Below, in pieces: positions 11,774-22,009 of a stretch of DNA of 64,000 nucleotides. The notes below the pieces were generated by a model, which saw only the letters and a list, made by a program, of their open reading frames with translations, had not been told where the DNA came from and ran no database searches. The translations under genes and the position numbers were made by a program. The DNA comes from Psilocybe azurescens. Taxonomy: Eukaryota > Basidiomycota > Agaricomycetes > Agaricales > Agrocybaceae. Position 1 is the stretch's first letter. Every line of letters starts with the position of its first letter. The stretch is from contig JAJIRX010000567.1 in assembly GCA_023853785.1 (NCBI GenBank), positions 1,550,001 through 1,614,000 of the forward strand, read 5' to 3'.

Positions 11774-12228
11774 CGCGACTAGTACTTAGACAGTACATTG
11801 CACGGACATTGCTATTTGTGGCGACATTTCTTGTACATATTGTTTTTCTCGTCAGTCTAATTGCATTTGGAAGGAAGTTGAACTTTGAAGGTGGTTCGAT
11901 TTGAAATATAGCGTGACTGTGATGGTTCGTTTGTTTGTGACTTGTGAGTCATGAGGCTATTGAGTTGATATTCTTATATAAACGGCAGACGGGAGGTTGG
12001 TTGTCTTGCCCCTCACCACCGAATACACTAGTCTCCACCATGTCTGCCTAAGTCTTGTTCAACCAAGTCCCCCCATCTCCCGACATCGTCCAGCCATCCC
12101 TGGCGACTCCATACAATCGAGAATGGTTAATAAACTCGTTCGCACTTCCAAGAACGGCTCCCTCCTCTTCGAACCCGAAATCGTCGACCGTATACCTCAC
12201 TGGTGACCCACGCACCTCTTTTCCACGT
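11774..12228. other. APC3 3' region and upstream region of the next gene
   Basis: No gene is supported here. A short ATG at 12040 opens only two further codons (MSA, stop) and could be an upstream ORF of the following gene. Confidence 0.35.
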
Positions 12229-13269
12229 ATGTTTTCTTCTCCTCGTGCTTGTATGTCGAAACCCTGCTCACATATCCACCCCCTTCTTCAACCAGTGTCC
12301 GACCCCATCTCACACTTTGCACAGCAACAGACAACCACCACCCACTCCATGTCTTCAGACTCTTCTGCTTTATCTCTCATGACCCGTTCCAAGTTGCACC
12401 TGTCCACGTCTAGCAAGGACAGCTGCAGCTTGCATCGTTGGGTTCTACTCAAAAATTCGATTCTTTCCTCGCCTGCTCTGACAACCAGTACACTCCTCGC
12501 CACTCAGTCTGACGCTAACTCTGTTTATCCCGGAGACGACGGCGAGGAAGATGACGATCCAGAAGAGGTATTGGGATCAATGGAAACTGACTCGTTCATG
12601 TTTCCAGACGCTGGCCAATTAGTCCCTGCTTCTACCTCTTCAGGCGGAAAGGGGGCTGAGGCACAGTGGCTAGACTCTTTGCTAGAGGAACTAGGCGACG
12701 ATGATGACGAAGATGATTTCACTGTCGACTCGGACAACAACCATTCCGCAATTCCAGTAGATGACGATGAATTTCCGCTCTATAGTCCATTGGGCTCACC
12801 CATGTCTTCGTCCGACGACCTTCCGAATCAGCCTGCCTATTATCCGCCTTCCATTTCTGTATCATATCCTGTGCCATATCCTCCTTATCAATCTTCTCTT
12901 ATCCATGCTTACCATTTCGACTCACATTTTGATCCTCTCATTCCATCTGTCTCAGCTGCCTATGAAGACCCTTTGCCTTATTATGACACCGACGTAGAAG
13001 ACCTGCCGGTACCCGATGCTATAGAAGACACCTCGGACGATGAATCTGACGCGCCAACAACACCGTCTCTGGGCATGTCCAGCTCCTCTCTGTCTTTGGT
13101 AGATGCAGCTTCGATTCCCCTGCCCCCTGAGCGCAGTAGACTGCGCCATTCCAGTCCTCGCGTCTATGTCGGCTCCAACGATTCTTATTTCTATCCCTTC
13201 GAGTTTGATCCCCTTCCCTTCCCAGATGAACATGTTCACACTTCGTATAATCATTATCAAGAGTGTTAG
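12229..13269 (+). CDS. Acidic low-complexity hypothetical protein
   Basis: Single-exon reading frame of 346 residues if started at the first in-frame ATG (12229); the frame is open further upstream, so the start is uncertain. Function not recognised. The N-terminal part has the stretch SSKDSCSLHRWVLLKNSI, which I recall as a conserved block of an uncharacterised Agaricomycete protein. It is followed by acidic runs (EEDDDPEE, DDDDEDDF) around residues 100-165, a short AEWLDSLLEEL-like segment (AQWLDSLLEELGDDDDED), and then Pro/Ser/Tyr-rich sequence to the end. No transmembrane segment or signal peptide is visible. Base composition and codon use match its neighbours, and no frame break is seen. 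Confidence 0.7.
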   Translation: MFSSPRACMSKPCSHIHPLLQPVSDPISHFAQQQTTTTHSMSSDSSALSLMTRSKLHLSTSSKDSCSLHRWVLLKNSILSSPALTTSTLLATQSDANSVYPGDDGEEDDDPEEVLGSMETDSFMFPDAGQLVPASTSSGGKGAEAQWLDSLLEELGDDDDEDDFTVDSDNNHSAIPVDDDEFPLYSPLGSPMSSSDDLPNQPAYYPPSISVSYPVPYPPYQSSLIHAYHFDSHFDPLIPSVSAAYEDPLPYYDTDVEDLPVPDAIEDTSDDESDAPTTPSLGMSSSSLSLVDAASIPLPPERSRLRHSSPRVYVGSNDSYFYPFEFDPLPFPDEHVHTSYNHYQEC

Positions 13270-13534
13270 TCCCTTTCATATTATTAGTCCCTATCGTCTC
13301 GCTCCGCTTAGTCTTGTCCATATGCCCACCGTCGTTGCATGTCTTATCGTATATTACCACATAGGCTTGTTCCAATTCCCATTTGATAATGGTTTTTTGG
13401 TATTCTTGACACCACCGAAAACGGAGAGCATATTGTCAATACGGCACAACTTTAGTATACAGGCTTATACAAGTTTGTGTGAAAGTCCGACGGATACCGG
13501 ACGCCGGTCGTTTCGAGGGATTCAATTGGTTTCA

Positions 13535-14888
13535 TTACGTCGGCCGAGGAGATGGTCCAGCGCCTTCTAAAATACCGCGGCAGTTACCCCTTCGAACCTT
13601 CCTCCGATGAAGTCTCCTTTTTGGTTGCGATGATTCAGCTAGCAGGTCTTCGATGCTGGCGCCGGAAGATGGAAGGTATTGGGCAGACGTATTGTTGAAC
13701 GCAGTCGGCCAAGCGCTTGATACAGGAAACGGCTGGCTCTCGAATATCGGGGCTAATTGATGTCAACATTTTGGTCGCGTGAGACAAAGGGTTGGATATC
13801 AGGAGGAATAACATATAACTTCTCACCCGCTCGCAACAGGAACGGAACACTCGTCTCCAGCACGCTTGTTGGTTTGCTTTAGTTCCGGGAAATAATCACC
13901 AAAACAGATGGCGGAGGGTAAAATTTACATGAGTAAACTGACATCATCCTTTCACAATAATGCGTAGAGAGCATGGGGCCGTTGGGGCGGAGAAAGGGAA
14001 CGGGAGATTTTAAGGTTGGAATGAGCTCACTTGTCTAGGTACTCTTGCAATCGGTTACCGAGTAGAAAGAGGTTAGAGAGTCCTTTATTCCAATTGGCTC
14101 GGAGAAGGGTGTCGTAAAGCTCGATGTCACAGTGGGGCATGAAGCATATTGTTGGGACGGACAATCTATAAGACTCCGCGTCCTGAAATAAGAGAAACCG
14201 CGAAGATCCGCAAACAAAATGGTCAATGGCCCTCGCTCGGAGGATGGACATAAGGAGGGGATTGCAAAGGACGTGCTCTGTTTTTGGATAACACTTTCAT
14301 CTGGAGCTCTTCAAAGAGGGCCGTATCTTCCGTCGTGAATATAGGATCATAGAGGGATACATTGTCGTGAGCCTGTGAGAAAGAACGGGCAGAATGGATG
14401 GACATATAAGTAAGTAGGTAACAACATAGTAGCGAACAATGCCACGAAATATCATGACGCGTGATGGATCATGGCAGAGAACTCGCCCACCCGCACATAA
14501 CAAGACACTTACAACATCGAGCCGCTTACACGTCTCCGTAAGAAACGCAAATTGTACACGCGCAATTTGAGACGAGTTCGGACTTCCTAATCCAAGGCAC
14601 AAAATGGCCGGTCTTTGCGAAGAGAAGTCACTCCATGAGCTATCTAATATTTCTACAAAAACAGGTGAATGTCAGGACCGAAAAGGGTTTTGAGCGGACT
14701 CTTAGTGGCACACAGACGTGAACATTGCGCGAACCATTCATCCTGCCTAATCTGCTCCTGCAGGGTGGCCAACAACGTCGACAAGGCCGGTGCCTTCTTG
14801 ACATTGTTCTTTCTATTTTTCGTGACTTGACAGGTATGAAGTCCGAATAAGAAAATGTCGATTCTGGGGTATGATGAGCGTCCATCAT
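13535..14888 (-). CDS. SRR1-like domain protein
   Basis: Member of the SRR1 family (plant SENSITIVITY TO RED LIGHT REDUCED 1, yeast Ber1). The biochemical role is unknown; Ber1 is linked to microtubule stability. Exons: 14888-14718, 14652-14513, 14372-14273, 14182-14031, 13876-13827, 13752-13535, 276 residues. Family landmarks are ILCLGLGSPNSSQIARVQFA, VSLYDPIFTTEDTALFEELQ, PTICFMPHCDIELYDTLLRA and LSNLFLLGN. Two homopolymer changes are needed: one more A in the A5 run (plus-strand T5 at 14816-14820) so that SRK joins NRKNNVKKAPALS, and one A less at plus T5 14281-14285 so that VLSK joins the last conserved block. These cancel in length and give 277 codons including stop. The last 25 residues are uncertain, because a further A there would give an earlier stop near 13584. 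Confidence 0.82.
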
Positions 14889-15674
14889 AGTTCGCGGATG
14901 GCAACGCGGCGGGTACAAAGTTGTGGAGTGGCAGAGAGTCTTTTGATCCAAACACAACCAACTAAACATACTCTAATTACCTAACCGAGTCGTGACTGTT
15001 CGCGTGAACCGGTTTGAATTTCGTAATTAGGGTCCGCATCGATTCTAATTATTCAACCTTTCCGAGTCCAATTATCGTGCATCCATGTCCACCGCGCTAG
15101 TCAATACCAGTCATCGTCATCAACACATTCCAGGGTCTCAATGTTAAGAGAAGACACGGTGACCGGGCTGCGCTGATCTTGGACACGTTCATATCAAAGA
15201 GTCATTTATATCATATCATTTCTAACTACGACTCGAAGCGCTGATAGTAGCTGAATGCTATCTGCGGACCTGACTCAAGTAAATATTCGCAAATTCGCGA
15301 CTCGTGAGGAACTGCGATACAGAGAGGGTCACATTTAATCAGTCTCATGTCTGCGGTTTCCAGTCATCCTTAAACAACTGAATGTATTTACATATAAACC
15401 ATTGTGAGTCAGAGGACGGCTACCAGCGCTTTCCAACCTCTGATCACAGGGTACTCAGCTTCTGATGTCTCCTAAATTCTGATAATAGACCGTAATGGCA
15501 ACTATCAGCTCGTGATATGTAGATTGGGTGATAACAGGGAGTCCTTGGTGGGATCTGGGAGACTTTGAGACCAAGGAAGATCATAATTTTCGCATCCTTG
15601 TCGGGATACTTGGGAGACACACAGAGTCTGGTAGATTGATATCAGAATAATTCCATCGACGCAGAACCATAGCT
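14889..15674. other. Intergenic, no gene seen
   Basis: Nearly 0.8 kb between SRR1-like (promoter side) and the 3' end of TMA20. I see no coding signal, RNA gene or repeat. Confidence 0.4.
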
Positions 15675-16448
15675 TTATAAGGTCTGCAATGCCCACAGAT
15701 CGTCCCCCAGATATGTTGCGGTCTCAACTCCGACGCCTTTGTTAATTTTCTTCATATCTTCAGTGCTGAGTTTGGTGATCCCGACGCCAACTGCGTGTTC
15801 TTTTCCTTCTGCATGAATCGCGACCATGTGTTCTGCAGGTACCTGCTCCTCCGCAGGAGGCAGGCGCCCACCCTTAGATGTCATTCCAGGGCACATCATG
15901 TGGGCGCCTGCCAAAAGGAAACGGATTGCGCCACGATCGACTTGGACTTTTGGAAGGATATATGGATCTGATAATAGAAGAGAAAAAAAAAGTTTGCTGT
16001 TAGAAAACACATCTGTCGAAATGAAAAACAATGTAATCCATTAGAAGCGGAAGACATGGACACATACACTTGTGCAGAAGCCGCAATGTAGGGTAGAATG
16101 GACTGTCAAAATGCTGGAAAAACAGCGGCTCGGAGTTCACAGTATATACTGAGACGTGTTCTCTGCTATGCGATTGCGGAATGCATCAGAATTTGGTCCA
16201 CGATCTTGTGCAAGCATTGATTGAAACGGACCACTTGACATGAACGAGACCCTCTTTCTTCGGCCAGATCGCTTCCAGGGTCTCAGGCTCTATCTTCCAC
16301 TGCGAAAGAACAGAAGCTCGGATTTGTCTTTGCACAGATGTTTTGACGGGAGTATGGCCTGCAATATCTGTCGCTGGTGAAAATCTGTCCTTAAACGATA
16401 AACGGTATGAATCGGCTACATCAGGTCAGAAACCTACTTCTTGAACAT
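15675..16448 (-). CDS. TMA20: Translation machinery-associated protein Tma20 / MCT-1 (PUA domain)
   Basis: Tma20/MCTS1, which with Tma22/DENR recycles 40S subunits and supports re-initiation. Exons: 16448-16438 (11 nt), 16384-16232, 16165-16068, 15967-15675, giving 184 residues with an exact codon sum. The protein starts [20 protein letters not shown], continues through the pre-PUA domain ([19 protein letters not shown]) and ends in the PUA domain ([19 protein letters not shown], then [14 protein letters not shown] and the closing DDLWALQTL). The start exon is tiny but required: only ATGTTCAAGAA joined to 16384 gives the family N-terminus. No frame break is present. Confidence 0.95.
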
Positions 16449-16964
16449 AACACAACGCGATTGCCAATTATTGAAGTAACGAACCGGCTTAGATCAAGGG
16501 TGAGGTAGAGATATGAATGGCGCAAGGTAATGGTGGCAATCAAGAAGAAATCTGGCCTTGAGGAAGGCGCGTTGTAAATTACATGTTCTCTCCAACGTGA
16601 CTTATTTTGGTACAAATTACAAAAATTCCCGGTTTCGCTCTCTCACATTTACCTGTCCTCCTTGGAAGTGAATGAGGCAACATCGCCTAATTGATCAAAA
16701 AGATTACTTCTACATTATTTCTCGTTTGTTATTGGTACATAAAAAGGGGGCTTTCGAGAGCGTTAGAAAAAGATATAGAAAAAGGTAAAGAGACGATAGC
16801 AAAGCTAGACGAGCTGTACAAGATTACGGGAAATGGTAAGGTGGGGAGAAGGGGGCATGCTGTTGGCTTTACGTATCAGATCGTTATACATTGTGAAAGG
16901 GGGTAAACCTGGAGGAAAAAACAAAACATAGAGATGCAACCGTTCCCGTTCACCGTACATTAGA
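16449..16964. other. TMA20 promoter side / CRM1 3' side
   Basis: About 0.5 kb with no supported gene; a 71-codon plus-strand frame at 16691 has no family match. It should contain the TMA20 promoter and the CRM1 3' UTR. Confidence 0.35.
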
Positions 16965-19900
16965 TCAGAAGTCTGCGTCGTTATCGTCTAATTGACTAGG
17001 TTTGAGCATTCCAGGAATTCTCATAGCGGCTTGTCTTTCCGCCTCCTGCTTTTGCTGAGTTTCCATTTCCTTCTCTTCCAAGAAGAGTTCTGTATTATCA
17101 CCAGCGGAGAACTCTTTTAGTTGAATTAGGAAGTCGCGAAGTGCCAACTTGAAGCGATTGATGTCGTTGTGATTCTCAATAAGGGCATTGACAAAGACTT
17201 GGACTTGCGAGCTGCGAAGAAACGAACCGGGAAAAGGGTGTGTCAGTTCGGTGGAGATAAAGGGGAGCAAAGTAAACGTACTTTTGAACATGAGGAAAAG
17301 CGGTTTTCAATAGATTGGCCGTGTATTCACGCAGGAACGTTGTATTAGTCATGCCTGGGTCGGACACTTGTGCTGGATCAAACAGCGGTGTTTGTATGGT
17401 GTTCGTTTCGACGAGTTGATACATGCGTGCAAGCATAACACTTTGAAGTTTGAAGCCACTCTTGTGGTCAGTGTCGGTCAGCACAAAGAATATGTCTTGA
17501 ATAATGCTCAGGAAAAATTGCTGGAAGAAAGCATTTGTGACAGCCGGATCGGCAGCTGTGGCAAAGTTGTTGACGACTTCGAGACACACTTTAATCAGAC
17601 GGAAAGGGTCAGCAAGTAACCTTAGGCTGCATTCCAATCAAATGCCACATACAATTCAAACCAATGTCTGCGATATCACGCATCGTGTGCTTGATGGCCC
17701 AGATAATACTATCCATGAAAAGCTTAAAGTTGTTCGGCGGAATGGTCAGGAGAGCTATAAAAGAGTGACGACATTGAGAAGGAGGTAAATGGCAAAAATC
17801 GGTTTGCTTACCAGGGAAGCAGTTCAAATTGATAACACGGAGTAACCTGAAGAAGCCTACACGATGCTCAGGATACTCTGCAAAGTCCTGATTGATCATA
17901 TTCAAAGTAGGCTCGAAGACGGCTTCCATGATGGCAGGCACTTGTGGCGTGAGGAGGTTCTGAGATAAACGAACACTTCAGTTATAGACCATCCCATTAT
18001 ACAAGGTTAAACGTACTGCAAGTCTTTGAATAATAGTTGCCATTACATTCAGCACCTCTGCATCTCTAGAAGCTGGGACATTGCGGCTGTAATCTCCGAG
18101 GATAGCATCCAACAACGGTGGCATGAAGTTGGTGTTAACAGCGTCTAGATCTTCCGCTTTCTTGATGTAGGTTTCCATGAGCTTAAGGATTTCCTTCTTC
18201 ACTGTGCGCAGCTGTCGCACTTTCGGCGTCTTCGTGGCGATAACACCTATTTCGAGAATATTTAGGTACGTCTGCTATAGACGTAATGCTAGAAATAATA
18301 TATACCTTCTTTTGGATGGTCTCGCTAACAATGCCACTGACGGCTTTGTAGAGGCCAAGCATGTCGAGGAAGATTCGACCGAGTTGCGGCAAATAAAAGC
18401 TCCCAATCGAAGTGCAAGCGGAAACGTTCGTCTTAAGAACATTGGCCAGGATTTTGATATTGTCGTTGCTAGCCAAGACATCCATACTCTGCGCTGCTTG
18501 AGCCATTAAAGAATCCCACTGTAAGGAAATAAGCATAGGAAAGGAGGAACACGAAACTACCAAATAGACGTACGGCATTATTGGGCAAATCCATTAATTT
18601 CGCGATGAGCTTTTCCTGTTGCGGTTTATTAGGTTGGGCCGAGATCATGTATCCAACGGCTTCGTAGAAAGTATGAACCTATTCCAAAGTATACGACCTC
18701 AATAATAAAGGAAATGCGACAAAAAGTGATCACTGACTTGTTGAGGCGATAGATCCACGGTGATTCTGTGAAGAAGACGCAATATTTCGTCCACGAATGG
18801 CTCCTGCTCTCCAGATTGTTGCATCACGAAATGGCGCCTACATTTTTGAGCAATCTTGATAAAAGTATCGCAAGCCATGTCTTGAACGCCCTCATGTGTT
18901 TCGTGCATGAATTCGAAGAGTTTGTTGACGACCGTTTTTAAGAACTTCCAATGCGCCTTGAGGAATCTGGGGTACTGGCCGACGATATACATTATATCCG
19001 ATGCAACGACGGCTTTGTTGTCTTTTCCACGTTTGATTTCGCATAAGCCGAGCAAGTCCTTGATGACAGTAACCAAGAATCGTTTTTCAGTTTCCTCGTC
19101 TGTGTAAAAGATCAGAATATGTACATCGTTAATTAGGTGAAGTCACTTACTCATTGCGCCCGAAATTGAACCAATTGCCCAACAAAGAGTGTTTAGGTTG
19201 TTCCATGACCACTCAGAACCATCGACTTGTTTCGCCAGCTTCTCCGTGAGTATTGTCTCGGTATCCGTCACGTCCAGATGAGTAAGATAAACCAGAAGTT
19301 CGCGCATGGACTTGTAAAGAGTTATGGTGTCGCTCTCTTTCATGAATTCTCTGACAATTTCTCCTTCATCGTTCTCAACAATAAGCACCTGAGTAGAAAC
19401 TTTTAACAAGATAAACCGATTTTCTTGAATTGTGAAAACAGACCTCCTCTGGCTTGACCATTCTCTCAATGACCACCAACCTAAGGTTAGAAAGAACATC
19501 ACTGTAAATGTTCTTGCGCAGGGACATGCCGTTAAGCATATTTTGAGCGCCATTGGTACCTCCTAAGCTCAACCCCATTAAGAGGCCCGAATCTCCAATA
19601 GGCAAACTTTGGATTTCATCATAAAGCTCCGCGACCAACTTTACCCAGTATTCCAAGCAGATCTTGAAAATCTCGCGCTCGTCAACTTGCGACACCTTCA
19701 CCATGTACAGGTGGGCGTTGAGGAGCACATCACGATTTTGGTCCGATTCAACAACTCGGAGGTGATTGGAAAGGAAGTTGGCGAGGAAGAGTGCGAGATT
19801 GAGAACGAGTTCTTGACCAGAGTCACCAGCATTCTGGTAAGCCTGCGCGATGTTTGTGCTGGGAGGAATCATACGATTCACGGATGTCATGACCATTGCG

Positions 19901-21069
19901 AATAGAATGACAAATTTGGGGTCGTATTCGGCGCCGACGTTAAGTGCAGCAATTTCTGCAAGACATTTAAGGGTAATATTCCGAAATTCCGGTGCTTCGA
20001 GGAACTAGTAGGAAATGCTCAGTACTAACACTCCAAACATTAGTTTATACTATAATTGAACTTACACGATTAAGCAGCAAGTCGATGATGGTAGTTTCAA
20101 AAATATATCCAAGGGGAATCCAGTTGAGAAATCGGAGAAGAGTTTCAAGGGTGGCTTTGATAAGTGATACTTTTTGTGCCTCCTCGAGTACTTCTGAGCA
20201 AAGCTTGAAGATCTCGGAGAATTCTCCACACATTTGATTCTTCAAATTTTTGATCTTGGTTTGCGTCATTTGCTCTGCTGAAAAATCAAAAATCTCCTCT
20301 GACAGAAGTTTCAGGATAACCATGTTGTTTTCACATAGAGGCAGACTGGTCTTGGATGATTCGACAAGCTCGGTTATGAATGTGGGCCAATTATGTGGCC
20401 ATTCTTGTTTAAGAATCTAAAAATGGGAGTGAGCGACATGAGGCGCGTTGTGACAATAGATAGTACCTGAACGAGAGCAAGGTTGAGTTTGTTGATATAT
20501 GTCTTCTCTTTTCGGAAGGTGATCTCGTCGGAGGCGACTTTGACTGTTATACCGACGATGAAATTCCGAATACCTACCAAGCATGGGCATCAGCTAAAGC
20601 GATATTATACCAGTGCATGAGAGCTTTTACCTTGGCGCTGACCCTCTGGCAAGGTTTTCCACTTCGTCGTGATAAGCTTCTCCAGGATTTGAAGGCCGAT
20701 GTACTACAAAGACGACTTTGTGATCAGATATGATAGACATTTCCAAGAGACGAGTACACACTTTGGTTTGTGGGAATGAAGAATGCTCCAAGATATCTGG
20801 TACTCTTGTCCACGACTCGGTATTTTCTTGAAACTGGGTGAGAATTTGCTGGGCCAGTTGTTGCTGAACGAGATTCAGATCAATCGTCTAAAAGAAAGTC
20901 GCGGGAGAGACTAGACATACCTCTGGCCCTACTCCTGTGTAGAACGCCATAACGACTTTGTCCATGAGACTGACATCGAAATCTCTTGAGAAATCAAGTA
21001 GAACCTGAATGAGATTAGTAAGGACATAATCAGACAATGCAGTACTTATGAGATGCAACGTACTTCCAT
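16965..21069 (-). CDS. CRM1: Exportin-1 / Crm1, nuclear export receptor
   Basis: RanGTP-dependent HEAT-repeat exportin for leucine-rich NES cargo. Sixteen exons: 21069-21064, 21004-20921, 20887-20762, 20703-20631, 20573-20467, 20416-20066, 20004-19444, 19388-19151, 19099-18738, 18678-18574, 18518-18306, 18246-18017, 17959-17812, 17754-17653, 17588-17282, 17211-16965, 1086 residues. The first exon is six bases, coding Met-Glu only, and joins [20 protein letters not shown]. The NES-groove region reads [20 protein letters not shown], with the leptomycin-reactive Cys codon at 19041-19043. The protein ends [14 protein letters not shown]. The codon sum works only with one extra A in the exon 11 run (plus T4, 18310-18313), which gives [18 protein letters not shown], matching yeast Crm1. 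Confidence 0.96.
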
Positions 21070-22009
21070 ATTGCGCTGGTTCCAATAAGTGCGCTGGTGG
21101 ATATGGATTAGAAAAGAAGAAAAGGATCAGAGGCGTGAGCACAGCGTTTGGAGTTGGGCAGAGGGCGATCGTTCAAGCTTGAGTTCTGTTCTGGACGAGA
21201 CCATCATATCACGGGATCACGACATGAAGCGGAGCTTGAATTATGATTGATAGTCGATTCAATCTCCCATCCCTGCACACAAACCCCACGCCTCACGCCA
21301 ATGGTGACCATTCCACTTGAATTTAGCCAATTGTTTACAACGGAATTCCCACCAAGCCATGCCTTATCTCACCCTCAATGTTCAGCGAGGAATCAATAGT
21401 AATTCTCCAGGATCTTCTACTCAGTAATTGCTTGAGGATCTCCTACTCAGGCTTTGGCTTTGCCTGTATCCATACTACTCGCTTCTGGAGAAATCTTGAT
21501 TCGCTTCCAGGTTGGAGCCCTCAAATTATGCGTGTAAGTCCGTGTGGAGCTAAGATATGGATTCAATCGATCAGAGGATACAACCTGAGGCTCTTCAATT
21601 AATCCCCGATTAGATTGCGCGACGTCCTCGTGTCCCAAGTTTGAAATCTCTGGTACGGTTATAGACCGAATGATACCAGCTTCTCTGTTGGGAATGAGGA
21701 TGGGTACCTAAATAATACCACCTCCACTTATTTTCACTCAATTAAAATGTCACCCGGTGGAGCTCCAGGCAAAGTCTGCGGAGCAGATATCTCAAGGATA
21801 GCAGGTCCAGAATACCAAAGCTCCTGCAAACAGTGTTTCAATGTCGTTACGGTACCTGTATGGCTTGCCCGCCACACGGCCTTCAACTACTTTCCTTCGA
21901 TCATTCTGAACATTATTAAGATATTAAGTTGTAAGATTGTAAGATATAATGACGACAGTATAATGAAGTCTGACAAAATTGGTCTAGCTTTTAAAGTCAT
22001 GGTCTCAGG
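21070..22009. other. CRM1 upstream region, no clear gene
   Basis: Contains the CRM1 promoter and unassigned sequence. An 89-codon plus-strand frame at 21747 lies just before the reductase relic, but I cannot match it to that family. No repeat recognised. Confidence 0.35.
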
